41,106 nucleotides of DNA, from assembly GCA_964534945.1 (NCBI GenBank), contig CAZHSB010000009.1, forward strand, positions 1 through 41,106. The letters run 5' to 3'. The notes beneath the pieces are model-generated. The model did not search any database. It was not told the DNA's origin and saw only the letters and a program-made list of their open reading frames with translations. A program made the position numbers and the translations under genes. The stretch's first letter is position 1. Each line of letters begins with the position of its first letter. Below are positions 8,548 to 19,100 of the stretch, one piece after another. The stretch comes from CAZHFA01 sp964534945. GTDB taxonomy: Bacteria > Bdellovibrionota_C > UBA2361 > CAKMMH01.

Positions 8548-9705
8548 TTAGAAGCCTTGCGCTATACGATCGCCACTCGCTACTTCTTTTTCATCACCTC
8601 GCTTAATAATTTTACCTGTCACTTGGCTATAAACATCTAAGGTTCTTAAAATTATATTCTCCTTTTTATATTTTTTTAAATGCTTATTATCAACCGTGTA
8701 AATAAAATCTCTTTCTAATGATAGTTGAAAAAATGTTTTTATAGCTTCATAAAAACTTTCTTTGCTCATACTACTTGAACAAAAATCATTCCTTGATAAA
8801 ATTTCACAAATAGCGGGGACAGGGCGAGAAACAACTGGCACATTTAAAACTTGAGCATCAAGAGCTTGAATACAAAACCCTTCAGCTAAAGACGGGATTA
8901 AAAGTGCCTTGGCATTTTGAACAAGGCTCGATAACTTTTCTGATGAAACTGCTCCTAAAAATTTCACATTAGAAGAAACTTTTTTATTCTTTATTTCTTC
9001 ACTTTTTAAAAGTTTTTCAATACCGAAGCCAACCAAAACAAGTTTTGGGACATCATAATTAGGGAAACTTTTCTCTAACTGATTATATGCCCACAAAAGG
9101 TCATCTAACCCTTTATGTGGCATTGTATTTGAAAAAATAGAAATAAAATATTTAAAATTAGGCGCTTCTTCATTGTTTAAAAACTTAAGTGATGAAGAAT
9201 TTGGAATTACAACAATTTTATCTTGATGATTTTTAGCATAAGAGAAATTTTGAATTAAATCTTTCTTAGACGATTCACTCACTGTGATAATCTTAGAAGA
9301 TCTTTTTAATGTTGATGCAATCCAAGGCTTAGAAACAAATGGATAATAAAACTTCTTAGGATTCGTAATATGTATAATATCATGTATTGTGGCAATCGTT
9401 GGAATATTAACTCCAAAAGGAAGCGTGTAATGTGGAACATGAAAAAGATCAAATTTAGAAAAATCAACTTTGTTTTTTAACGAAAAACTCTCTTTCATAG
9501 AATACGACTTTGAATCATCTTCTATTAAACTAATCTCATTTCTCCAAGAATACTTTATAATTTTTTCTTTTGTAGATAGCAATGTAATATCAATATTTCC
9601 ATTTGCTAGAAAACCCTCTATTAAGTTTCTTAAATAAGTACCAATACCCCCGTCATCTATTTTCTTGGCATCAATAAGAACTTTAAACCTATTTAATTCT
9701 TCCAT
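8548..9705 (-). CDS. Glycosyltransferase, GT4 family (group 1)
   Basis: The 385-residue GT-B enzyme has an N-terminal domain with DDGGIGTYLRNLIEGF (acceptor side), HVPHYTLPFGVNIPTIATIHD in the middle, and a C-terminal donor domain with FISIFSNTMPHKGLDDLL and LIPSLAEGFCIQALDAQ, where the EG-F pattern contains the usual catalytic glutamate region. AAAGGG precedes the ATG. It is on the same strand as its neighbours in the glycan locus, 21 nt downstream of the GT2 gene, and presumably extends the lipid-linked oligosaccharide. Donor and acceptor are unknown. Confidence 0.88.
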   Translation of the reverse strand: MEELNRFKVLIDAKKIDDGGIGTYLRNLIEGFLANGNIDITLLSTKEKIIKYSWRNEISLIEDDSKSYSMKESFSLKNKVDFSKFDLFHVPHYTLPFGVNIPTIATIHDIIHITNPKKFYYPFVSKPWIASTLKRSSKIITVSESSKKDLIQNFSYAKNHQDKIVVIPNSSSLKFLNNEEAPNFKYFISIFSNTMPHKGLDDLLWAYNQLEKSFPNYDVPKLVLVGFGIEKLLKSEEIKNKKVSSNVKFLGAVSSEKLSSLVQNAKALLIPSLAEGFCIQALDAQVLNVPVVSRPVPAICEILSRNDFCSSSMSKESFYEAIKTFFQLSLERDFIYTVDNKHLKKYKKENIILRTLDVYSQVTGKIIKRGDEKEVASGDRIAQGF

Positions 9706-9726
9706 TATTTATACCCTTTAATAAAA

Positions 9727-10704
9727 CTATATAACTTTGCCTGCCCTATTATCACCATCAGAATAATTATACACATTTCTTATCGTATAAATTTTCTTTC
9801 CCTGAGATTCATAATATGTTCTCAATAAAACTTCCGCCAAAAGCCCAAAAACAATAAATTGCATTCCTATAATTCCAAGCATTACTGCAAGAGATAAAAG
9901 TGGCCTATTCCCCATAGGAATATGCATGAAAAATCTTTGCCACCAAAGATATGCAAAAGTTATAAAGCTAATCGCTTCAGAAAACAATCCTAAAGAACCA
10001 AACAAGTGTATTGGACGTCTTGAATATCCAAGTAAAAATTTAACTAATATTAAATCTAAGAATACCCTCACTGCTTTTGAAAGACCATATTTTGATTTTC
10101 CATATTTTCTAGCTCTATGATTTACAGGAACTTCAACAATTTTTGCTCCCATTTCATTTGCAAGCGCAGCAATAAACCTATGCATTTCGCCATAAAGTTT
10201 TATCCCTCTTGCCACATCTCCTGTCATAACTTTTAATGAACAACCATTATCATGAAGATAGACGCCCGTAATTTTCGCAATAATTTTATTTCCAATTTTA
10301 CTTGGAAGCGTGACTGTTAATTTTTTATCTTGTCTATTTTTCCTCCAACCTGCGACCATGTCATATCCTTCCTCTAACTTTTTAACCATCATAGGAATTT
10401 CATGCGGATCATTTTGTAAATCCCCGTCCATAGGAATTACGATATCCCCTCTACTATTTTCAAACCCTGCGGCCATTGCTGCCGTTTGCCCAAAATTTCT
10501 TCTAAAATCGATGACAACAAGGTGAGAATCATTTCTTGCACATTCTTTTAAGACACTCAACGTATTATCTTTTGAACCATCATTGATGAAAATAAGTTCA
10601 TATGGTCTCCCCATTTCTCCTAAAACACTTGAGATCTCTGCATAACATTCTTTAACGCTTTCTTCTTCATTATAAACTGGAACAACAATAGAAATACTTT
10701 GCAT
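9727..10704 (-). CDS. Membrane-associated GT2 glycosyltransferase (DPM1/GtrB/ArnC-like)
   Basis: This 325-residue protein has a GT-A domain with SIVVPVYNEEESVKECY at the N-terminus, FINDGSKDNT, the metal-binding PMDGDLQNDP motif and RARKYGKSKYGLSKA. Two C-terminal membrane helices follow. This is the architecture of enzymes that load a sugar onto undecaprenyl or dolichyl phosphate (GtrB, DPM1) or transfer aminoarabinose-type sugars (ArnC). GGGGAAAG lies upstream of the ATG. It probably supplies a lipid-linked monosaccharide for decoration of the locus product; the sugar is unknown. Confidence 0.88.
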   Translation of the reverse strand: MQSISIVVPVYNEEESVKECYAEISSVLGEMGRPYELIFINDGSKDNTLSVLKECARNDSHLVVIDFRRNFGQTAAMAAGFENSRGDIVIPMDGDLQNDPHEIPMMVKKLEEGYDMVAGWRKNRQDKKLTVTLPSKIGNKIIAKITGVYLHDNGCSLKVMTGDVARGIKLYGEMHRFIAALANEMGAKIVEVPVNHRARKYGKSKYGLSKAVRVFLDLILVKFLLGYSRRPIHLFGSLGLFSEAISFITFAYLWWQRFFMHIPMGNRPLLSLAVMLGIIGMQFIVFGLLAEVLLRTYYESQGKKIYTIRNVYNYSDGDNRAGKVI

Positions 10705-10768
10705 AATTCTTCTTTCCCCTTTACTATTTTATTTTAAACAAAAACTTCATCATTATATAGCAAACTTT

Positions 10769-11890
10769 CTATTTATCAAAATTTGAAAATTCCTCTTCAT
10801 ATGCTTTGACAACAGAGTCCCAAGAATACTTCTTTAATGCTAGATTTTTTGATAATATCTTGTATTTATTAACTTTTTCTCTATTGCTCAACAAATCTTT
10901 TAATATGTTAGACAATGCTTCAAAATTATTTTTAGGGTAATAAATTCCCGTATCTTCTAACACTTCAACATGTTCAGGAACATTATTAGCAACTATACAA
11001 TTTCCATGCCCCATAGCTTCAACTAATGCAGGATGAGTTCCCCCAACTTCCGTTGCTTGAATATAAATTTCTGCGCCATCTCTTAATTGCCTATAAGCAT
11101 CATTAAATTGATAACCCGTAAAAATTACATTTTCATTTGCAATCGCCTTTAATTTTTCTTTGTATTCTTTTGCATAAGGCGCATCACCAACAATTACTAA
11201 AGGTACATCTGTTTTTATATTAACATACGCACTAATAACCCCAAGAGCATTATTTTCTGGCTCTAATCTTGATACATATAAAATATAATTATTTTTCACT
11301 AAATGAAATTTTTCTAATATTTCATTTCCCTTTGGCAATACAGGATCTGAACCATATGGAATTACAATACTATCTTTTTTATATCTTTCCTTATAATAAT
11401 TTTTTATAACCTCAGCATCAGAAATAATCTTTGTGGCAAATAATACTGATGCCTTTTCTCCTAATAGATACCAAGCTTTTCCAAGAGCATTCCATTTTTT
11501 CCTTTCTCTTTCGACACCATCTACATTTATTAATAAAGGAATTTTTAATAATTCTATTAAAAATGCAAACGGACTATTGGCAGCATTACAAAGTAAAATG
11601 ATGTCAGGTTTATCTTTCATAAAAAAAAGTGATAAAAAACTAGTCAATGCACTAATTGGCGTTTCTGTATATTTTTGCATTATCGTCGAAGTTACCTTTA
11701 TATTTATTCCTAAATATTTTGTTAACCCTTTATACTTTTTTAAAAACGGCTTACGTCCAAAAACCGTCACTTTATATCCCTTTCCAACGAGTCTTTTTCC
11801 AAGTTCTTCTGCAAAAGTTTCGAATCCTCCATAATTTGCAGGCACCCCTCTTGTTCCCATAATAGCAATATGATTTTTTTTATTTTCCAT
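10769..11890 (-). CDS. Glycosyltransferase with DUF1972-type N-terminus (rhamnosyltransferase-like)
   Basis: The 373 residues open with IAIMGTRGVPANYGGFETF, the hallmark of the DUF1972/GT4 group that includes capsule and O-antigen rhamnosyl- and galactosyltransferases. The donor domain has YILYVSRLEPENN and IYIQATEVGGTHPALVEAMGHG. No clear ribosome site is seen before the ATG at 11890. It lies 61 nt downstream of the LRR-ATPase gene and upstream of the GT2 gene, all on the minus strand. Exact specificity cannot be read from sequence. Confidence 0.87.
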   Translation of the reverse strand: MENKKNHIAIMGTRGVPANYGGFETFAEELGKRLVGKGYKVTVFGRKPFLKKYKGLTKYLGINIKVTSTIMQKYTETPISALTSFLSLFFMKDKPDIILLCNAANSPFAFLIELLKIPLLINVDGVERERKKWNALGKAWYLLGEKASVLFATKIISDAEVIKNYYKERYKKDSIVIPYGSDPVLPKGNEILEKFHLVKNNYILYVSRLEPENNALGVISAYVNIKTDVPLVIVGDAPYAKEYKEKLKAIANENVIFTGYQFNDAYRQLRDGAEIYIQATEVGGTHPALVEAMGHGNCIVANNVPEHVEVLEDTGIYYPKNNFEALSNILKDLLSNREKVNKYKILSKNLALKKYSWDSVVKAYEEEFSNFDK

Positions 11891-11950
11891 AGCACAAATT
11901 ATAAACAGATGAAAAAAAATAATATAGAGGGAAAATTAGCAGAATTTTTC

Positions 11951-14707
11951 TTAAGCAATAATTATTAAATTAGGATTCAATCCTTTTAAACTAGAGATAC
12001 CAACTTCATCAATTTGAGTTCCACGGATATCAAGCTCTTCCAACTCGTCCATTTTGTAAAAATATTGTATTGAATCATTTGTAATGTTTGTATTTCTTAA
12101 ACTCAATGTTATAAGTGGCATCGTAGAAATCATCGATATTGCTCTATCATCAATGTCCGTATCGTTTAAACTTAAAAGCTCTAGTCCCGACAGCTTACTT
12201 AAATACTTCATACCTCTTGAGGTAACATTTGTCCCATCTAAATTAAGTTCGATTAAGTTTGGAAGATATTCAAAATTTTTTAAATCTACATCACTAATTG
12301 TTGTTCCCTTAAGATCTATTTCTTCAACTTTTCTAAAGATATCTTGCTTAAGCTCGCTTAACATATTATTAAAAATATCAAGATAGGAAAGCAAAAGTAC
12401 AGTGCCATAACAACGTAAAAATTGTGCCAAATAAACAATATTATTATTTTCATAAAAATTTGTCGGCGATAACTTTAAAGATTGAATTTCGCTATCATCG
12501 ATATTGCTTCTAAATTCATAAATATCTTTTACATCTTCTCTCTTAATGGCATAACGTGCCCTACTATAGCTAATGCATTCTTTTTGATGGTTTTGCTCTT
12601 TTGTAGATGGAACATCTAACGTCCTTGCAGAAAATGGCGGTTGCTCTTTTCCATTGATCGTCATTTTTACATAAATACTTCTTGGAGATAAATTCATTAT
12701 ATCAGATTGAGAAAATGTCGGCGCTAATTCATAAGATAATTTCAACGCGTCATCTGCACCCGTTGTAAAAACTATCATGCTAGCGATATTTCCAAAAATC
12801 GTTTCAACAACATCTGGCGGAAGTTGCCCCAAATATTGATTCGCCATTGTTAAATTTAATCTATATTTTCTAGCTTCACTTAATATCTGTTTAAATGATG
12901 CCGTTACAAATGATTGAATCTCATCTACATAAAAATAAAAATCTTTTCTTTTATCTTCTGGTATGTCAGCTCTAGACATTGCAGCATGATAAATTTTAAA
13001 AACCAAAATAGATCCTAAAAGAGACGCGTTCTCATCACCTAAAATACCCTTAGGAATCTTTATTAGTAAAATTTTATTATTATCGATTATATCTCTAAAA
13101 TTAAATTTATTATCTGTCTGTAAAAATATATTTCTTAAATATTCACTCGCTGTAAATGCATCAATCTTATCAAGAAGTGGAGCAACGGCATCATCATAAA
13201 ATCTTTCTGACCATTCATCATATTCATTAGTCCAGAAATTTTTAACTGCACTATCAGAAATGCCACGAACTAAATTTAATCTATATTGCTTATCAGTTAA
13301 AATTTTTCTTATTGATAAAAAACTTTCATTTGGTGCTTCAAATACAGCAAAAAGCGTATATCGTAAAAGATGTTCTAATCTATCATGCCAAATAGAAGAA
13401 AATACTTTTTTAAAAACTTCTATAAAAGACAATGCAAATTGCAATCTATAATCTGGAGAAACATCAGAAAATGGGTTAAATGTAACTGGAAATTCAACAT
13501 CCGTAGGATCAAAAATTACGACATCTTCTATTCTACTTTTTGGTATTATCGGCAACAAATTATCTATTAAATCTCCATGTGGATCTAAAACACAAATCCC
13601 TGCACCGTTTACAATATCACTTTTGGCCAAGAGCTTCATTAATGAGGATTTTCCAACTCCAGATTTCCCAACAAGATAAAGATGTCTACGTCTATCTTCT
13701 CTGTGAATTCCAAAATTTATTTGAGTGTCTCTATAATCGGTTTTTGCAAAAAAAGAAATATTACGATCCTTTATATCAATTGGTAGATTTTTTGGTGGTC
13801 CCGCTTTTACAGATAACACTGTGGGAGTATTTGCGATATCTTTTAGTGTTGGAACTTGCCATAAAGTAACGACTTCCTTTACAGAAAGAATAAAAGGTTG
13901 CCTGCTAAAATCTCTACTTTGTAACTTTATTAAATCTTCTTCTCTAAAAGAAACATCACTTGTAACATATTTATTAAACGCACTATCAAAACATTTTAAT
14001 GCACCTACGACAGATAACACATTATTGGTTAATCTTTTTTCCAAAACATCTTGAGTGCCCATACTTCTTTTGCAAAAAGAAGCAACTTTGATATTTACAG
14101 AAAAATGCTTCAATTCAAAACTTTTATTAACTGAACTTTTTACATAATCATCATACGGCTTATCATTAACCCAATATTTTAAAGTCGTACACATTCTTAA
14201 TATCCTATCTCTTTTTATTTTTGCTTTTACAGCCCTTAAATACCTAGATGTTGGATTAAATGGACGACAAACAATTTGCATCATTACATTGTCATCAGGC
14301 AAAGCTGTTGAAAAAGAATTTAAAATCATAGCGATGCTACTAAAAGAACATTCCGAATAATTCTTAACTGGGAAAATATCTTGGCGAGATAAATGAACAT
14401 CAGTCACTGCGATACAACATTCTTCTTCATCAATTTCTGCTAAATAATCAGGAATTTGCTTAACCTCTGACGTCGGAAGTATTGTATAAATAACACCTTT
14501 TAGCAGGTTGGCAACTATTTCATCTGCTATAAACGTAATATATATAATCTGCTTGGTACAAAAAATTTCTAATGAAAATTTATCATCATCTTTTAGCGTT
14601 TTTACCATTCCACTAAGTAATTCATCTAAAAATCGCGCTGACGAACCCTCAGACATAACACTAGAGTCTGTAAAATCCCTTGGTATGTGTATACAAAAAG
14701 TCTTCAT
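11951..14707 (-). CDS. VirD4/TraG-like ATPase with C-terminal leucine-rich repeats
   Basis: The 918-residue protein has a poorly characterised N-terminal region (1-300). Its P-loop ATPase domain of the TraG/TraD conjugative-coupling class follows, with Walker A GKSGVGKSS at 347-355, CVLDPHGDLID at 372-382, Walker B FYFYVDEIQSF at 590-600, and LSEARKYRLNLTMANQYLGQL at 609-629. At about residues 795-915 there are five leucine-rich repeats of the L-x-L-x-x-T-x-I type. No membrane helix is evident, unlike true VirD4. Soluble relatives of this ATPase occur without T4SS genes in many genomes; the LRR fusion is unusual. It sits between glycosyltransferase genes on the same strand, and no relaxase or T4SS gene is present. 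DNA translocation is therefore not implied. Confidence 0.85.
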   Translation of the reverse strand: MKTFCIHIPRDFTDSSVMSEGSSARFLDELLSGMVKTLKDDDKFSLEIFCTKQIIYITFIADEIVANLLKGVIYTILPTSEVKQIPDYLAEIDEEECCIAVTDVHLSRQDIFPVKNYSECSFSSIAMILNSFSTALPDDNVMMQIVCRPFNPTSRYLRAVKAKIKRDRILRMCTTLKYWVNDKPYDDYVKSSVNKSFELKHFSVNIKVASFCKRSMGTQDVLEKRLTNNVLSVVGALKCFDSAFNKYVTSDVSFREEDLIKLQSRDFSRQPFILSVKEVVTLWQVPTLKDIANTPTVLSVKAGPPKNLPIDIKDRNISFFAKTDYRDTQINFGIHREDRRRHLYLVGKSGVGKSSLMKLLAKSDIVNGAGICVLDPHGDLIDNLLPIIPKSRIEDVVIFDPTDVEFPVTFNPFSDVSPDYRLQFALSFIEVFKKVFSSIWHDRLEHLLRYTLFAVFEAPNESFLSIRKILTDKQYRLNLVRGISDSAVKNFWTNEYDEWSERFYDDAVAPLLDKIDAFTASEYLRNIFLQTDNKFNFRDIIDNNKILLIKIPKGILGDENASLLGSILVFKIYHAAMSRADIPEDKRKDFYFYVDEIQSFVTASFKQILSEARKYRLNLTMANQYLGQLPPDVVETIFGNIASMIVFTTGADDALKLSYELAPTFSQSDIMNLSPRSIYVKMTINGKEQPPFSARTLDVPSTKEQNHQKECISYSRARYAIKREDVKDIYEFRSNIDDSEIQSLKLSPTNFYENNNIVYLAQFLRCYGTVLLLSYLDIFNNMLSELKQDIFRKVEEIDLKGTTISDVDLKNFEYLPNLIELNLDGTNVTSRGMKYLSKLSGLELLSLNDTDIDDRAISMISTMPLITLSLRNTNITNDSIQYFYKMDELEELDIRGTQIDEVGISSLKGLNPNLIIIA

Positions 14708-14863
14708 TACCTATAACTATTTAAAATCACACGCTTCGCATCATGCAAGCTAAAACTACATAAAAATAAAAAATCACAATAATATATTGAAAAACTAAGA
14801 ATGGAGAAACTTAAAAAACTTCGGTCTGAATCTTACTAAAAAAAGAATCCTTACGCAACGAAA

Positions 14864-16144
14864 TTACAAAACATCGACTTGCTCTATAAACTGGCAAACA
14901 AAATTATTTAATAGATTAAAAACATTATCATTTTTTGCATCTAATTCACCATCTACCAAAATTGTTAATGCTTTCTGCCTATCACCATCGTTTACAGCAC
15001 GCCAAGCTTTATAAGCTGATATCCCTTTGTTTTTATACGCTTTTTCTAAATTTTCTAAAAAATCGATTCCTTTTTTTGAAAAAAATCTAACGTCATAATT
15101 TATACAAATTTTTAATATTGTATAAAAATCCCTATCTGATAATTTTAACCCTTGAAAAGATATTTTTTCTAAATATTCCATTGCAATATTCAACATGGCA
15201 TTTGAAAAAACAAGATCTTTTTTTGTCCTAGAAAAAATATATAAAAAATTAAATGCCATTCCTAGATATTTAAGGGAAGAATTTTTTTTGGGAAGATTTA
15301 TGATTTTTTGTTTTAAAAAATCAGCTCGATGCCTTGGCAGATGCTTTTTTAGGATTTCTTCCCTTCCATCTAACGCAATCTCTTTTGCTTCATTTTTATG
15401 ATCTAAATAGTACTTTATCTTATCACTTGCTTCATTAACATCATTTTTTGTATATGTAATTAAATGCTTTTTATCTTCAAAAATATTTAATAAACCATTG
15501 GTAGATCTTTCTGTAAGAAGCAAACTTCCTGTACCCATCGCTTCAAAAACCCTAAAATTTAAATCTCCCTTTACGGTTTGATTGATGACAATTTCGCTAT
15601 AAGGAAAGATTTCCCACCATCTTCCTTGTGTACAAAAGACATCTGTCTTTTCTTTTAATTTATTAAAAAATTTTACTCTGTCAGCATTTAATTTTTCATC
15701 TAAAGTGCCTACAAATACCGCACCATATTTTTTCTCATCACTTACATCTACTATTTTAGAAGCCCATAAAGGAAGCCACTCTATGTCGTCACCACAAAAA
15801 AGATTCAAATATGGAATATAATCTTTCATAGCAACAAACATTTTATCAAAAACGTGATACAAGTAACTATGCAACTCATAATGATGATGTACGTCGATAG
15901 AATAAAATATTGTAGGAATTTCTAAATCTTCTAATCCAGTAATATATAGAGGCCCACTATTATCAAACATCACAACAACATCAGGCATAAAATTATTCGG
16001 CAATTTTGCGATAATTTCATGAATATCCATGCAAAGTTCAAGTTTAAAATCAAAATCACTTGAAGTTCCAACGCTTAAAACAGTGTCACCGTCTGCTCTC
16101 CACTCATCTTTAAACCAATTTTGATTTATCAATAAAATATTCAT
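14864..16144 (-). CDS. CgeB-like glycosyltransferase with helical C-terminal extension
   Basis: This 426-residue protein has an N-terminal GT-B half lacking strong motifs (MFDNSGPLYITGLEDLEIP, FYSIDVHHHYE). Its C-terminal donor domain resembles the Glyco_trans_1_2 family, with VINQTVKGDLNFRVFEAM and GTGSLLLTERSTNGL. The last 130 residues are helical, possibly degenerate TPR. The ATG overlaps the stop of the giant glycosyltransferase gene by 1 nt (TAATG), so the two are translationally coupled and probably act together. Substrates are unknown; protein (for example flagellin) or polysaccharide glycosylation are both possible. Confidence 0.78.
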   Translation of the reverse strand: MNILLINQNWFKDEWRADGDTVLSVGTSSDFDFKLELCMDIHEIIAKLPNNFMPDVVVMFDNSGPLYITGLEDLEIPTIFYSIDVHHHYELHSYLYHVFDKMFVAMKDYIPYLNLFCGDDIEWLPLWASKIVDVSDEKKYGAVFVGTLDEKLNADRVKFFNKLKEKTDVFCTQGRWWEIFPYSEIVINQTVKGDLNFRVFEAMGTGSLLLTERSTNGLLNIFEDKKHLITYTKNDVNEASDKIKYYLDHKNEAKEIALDGREEILKKHLPRHRADFLKQKIINLPKKNSSLKYLGMAFNFLYIFSRTKKDLVFSNAMLNIAMEYLEKISFQGLKLSDRDFYTILKICINYDVRFFSKKGIDFLENLEKAYKNKGISAYKAWRAVNDGDRQKALTILVDGELDAKNDNVFNLLNNFVCQFIEQVDVL

Positions 16145-19100
16145 TACATTTGTGCATTACTTTGACACGCAACCTTTTCTTCAATTAATTGTTTTAGCTC
16201 AATTGCATTTTGATAATCAGGATTAAATAAAAATACTCTCGAAAGAACATCTAAAGCTTTTTCATAATCAAATTTTTTATAATAACATGCAGCTAAAGAA
16301 TACAAAAAGTTTAAATCTGCAGGGTGAAACTCTAAATAATTTTTTAATGTGCTTTCTAAATCATCTAATCTATCTAACTTATAAGAAAGTTCTATTATCC
16401 CTAAAACTCCTCTTACATTTTCTGGATTAATTTTTACTGCATTCATATAACACTCGAAAGCCTTTTCATAATTTTTTTCCTGCGTGTAATAAAGTCCTAA
16501 ACCTGAAAAAGCGACATCATATTTAGGGTTTATCGACAATGAAGATTCAAATTTTTCTTTTGCACCTTGCCAATTGCTAGACGTTGCTTCCACAATACCG
16601 ATATCACACATCGCTCTATATGACATTGGATTCTTTGTCATAACTTGTGATAATATCTCTACTGCAGAATTGTTATCGCCACTTATCATTAAACTTTCTG
16701 CCTTTAAAATATTTACATATTCTCTATGCTCATCATTTAATGAAGAATTTTTCATAAGCTCGTCAATCCCTCGATTAAAAACATCATATTGTTTTTTCTT
16801 CTTAGCCTCTTCAAGGTCCGCTAACTTTATATCAACAGAATCTATACTAGAATTAGGAAAAGTATCATCTATTTTTTCACTATCCATAAGAATTTCTGTT
16901 TTTGTATTTTTACGGGAAGACTCCATATCCTTTTGCTCATCAATTTTACTTTGCATTTCATTAAGTCCCGTATAAAAAGGCATTTTCTCTCTAACAATTT
17001 TTAAAGCATTATCAGCCTTTTCATAACAACCTAATTTATACAATGCTCCTGCATAAGAAAATTGCATATCAACATTATCAGGATATTTTATCAAATATGT
17101 TTCAAGGGCATCTTTTAATTCTAAAAATTGATTTGAAACATAGGCGCATTCCATAAGTTGTAAAATCGTTACTATTTGATATGGATCTTTTTCTAAAGAC
17201 ATCATAAAAATTTTCATTGCGCCATCAACGTCTCCTTGACGCATCGTACATATTCCAAAACCACTTAAAGATTTGACATCTTGATTATCAATTGCTAACG
17301 CTTTTTCAAAATATTTTTTTGCAATATCAAAATTATTTCTTGCAAGTTCTACAGCTCCAATGCTTCGATATACTTTTGGAGATGGAGATTGTTTTTCAAT
17401 CTCATAATAAATATCTAGCGCACCAGAAAACTCACTTTTCTGCGCCAAAGCTTCTGCTTCTTGAAATTTTTCTTCAAACATACTGTCATTAATACTCTTG
17501 TCATAATCTTTTGTGCTATTATCTGTTACGCTAATATTAATGTTCTTCTCTAATATTTCTTGATAGGCTTTTATCGTCTTATCTACATATTGGTTCCATG
17601 TAAAAGACATTGCATATTCTTTTAGTCCATACTTTTTAGGACTATAAAAAGCAGCCAATACTGCATTCTTAATTGAATCTGGAGAATATGGATCACAATA
17701 AAAAGCATAATCTTTTAGATAATCTTTCGTAGTTCCTGTATCAGATGCGACAACATTTGCACCGTAATATGCAGCTTCTAAAGAGACAAGCCCTGGTAGT
17801 TCATAAAAGCTTGGAAGACAATGAATTCGACATGCACTATAAGCATCTGCAAGATCTTGATTGCTTAATCTCCCAAGAATTCGAGTCTGCCCTTTTCTCT
17901 TAAATCCTCTTATCGCCATTTCATAATTTGGTTGATAAGAAAAACCACCACCAATTAATACAACAGGCATTGCAACATCTTCTAATGCTTTTAAAAGCAT
18001 CAATTGGTTTTTTCTTGACTCGAACCTTCCAACGCATAATATAAAATCTTTCATTTTATATTTTTCAACGAATCTATTAGCATCTCCACTTTCAGGAGTA
18101 TTTAATCCAAATGGAATCTCATACATTGGAGCTTTCGCATCATAAATTCTTTTTATGTTTTTACTTTCGCTTATTCCACTTGTAAACAGTGCTGTAGCAT
18201 TATCACAAATCCATTTTACATTAAAAGTTTCTGATGGATTAATTTTAGAGAAATCAATTTTATTTTTTTCATAAAAATCTTTATCTTGTCCGTAACTTTG
18301 ATATTGTTCCATAAAGTTAGCAACAGCCCATGATTGATTATGAAAACTTGAAACATCTTCAAAAAGTGATGTAACGACAAAAGGAACTCCCTTAGATTTT
18401 GCCTCCATAGCAATGTTTGTTGAAAATTGAGGCGTCGCAAAATTAAAAATATGAATAAGATCATAATCTTTAAAATTTTTCTCATGATCAAGATCAATAT
18501 CAACCATAAAACCTTTTTCACGCAAACCGTTATATAGATTTTCCATAACTATCGTATCACCACCTCGTTGAGTTACAGCATTTGAACGGTTTACAATTAA
18601 TATTTTTTTATTTTGCATTTGCGATTCCTTACAAGTTATTTTTCCATTAAACTGTTTCCTGTTAATTTCATTAGGTTTTAAAGCTAACTCTTTAAAAATA
18701 TTAGCTATTAGTTTTGATGCAATTTTAAAAGAATGTGTGCTTAAAAATTTTCTTGTATTTTCAGATAGATACGATTTTATCTCCTTGTTTTTTAAAAGAA
18801 TTTCTGTGCTTAGTCCCGCAGGGAAGCCAGAAGTTAAGTGCCAAGCACAATTTTTATAATCTTCAAACATAGGAGCAAGAGAGGTAATTAGCGTTGCACC
18901 ATTCATTAAAGCTAAGTTCCCCGCGCCAGATGATTCATAATATGAAGATTTATAATTTAAAAAAACTAAATCCGCACTTTGTATATATTCATTTAATTTC
19001 TGATCTGAAATAAATTCATTACAAATTTTTATATGTGATTCTAAATTATAATTTTTTATGAGTGTTAATAAATCATTATAATATTTCTCACTATTAGGAT

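Noticed and set aside
11951..14707. Reading the TraG-like ATPase as evidence of a conjugative or T4SS element
   Set aside because: No relaxase, VirB-type gene, integrase, att site or transposase was seen nearby, and the protein lacks the membrane anchor of VirD4.
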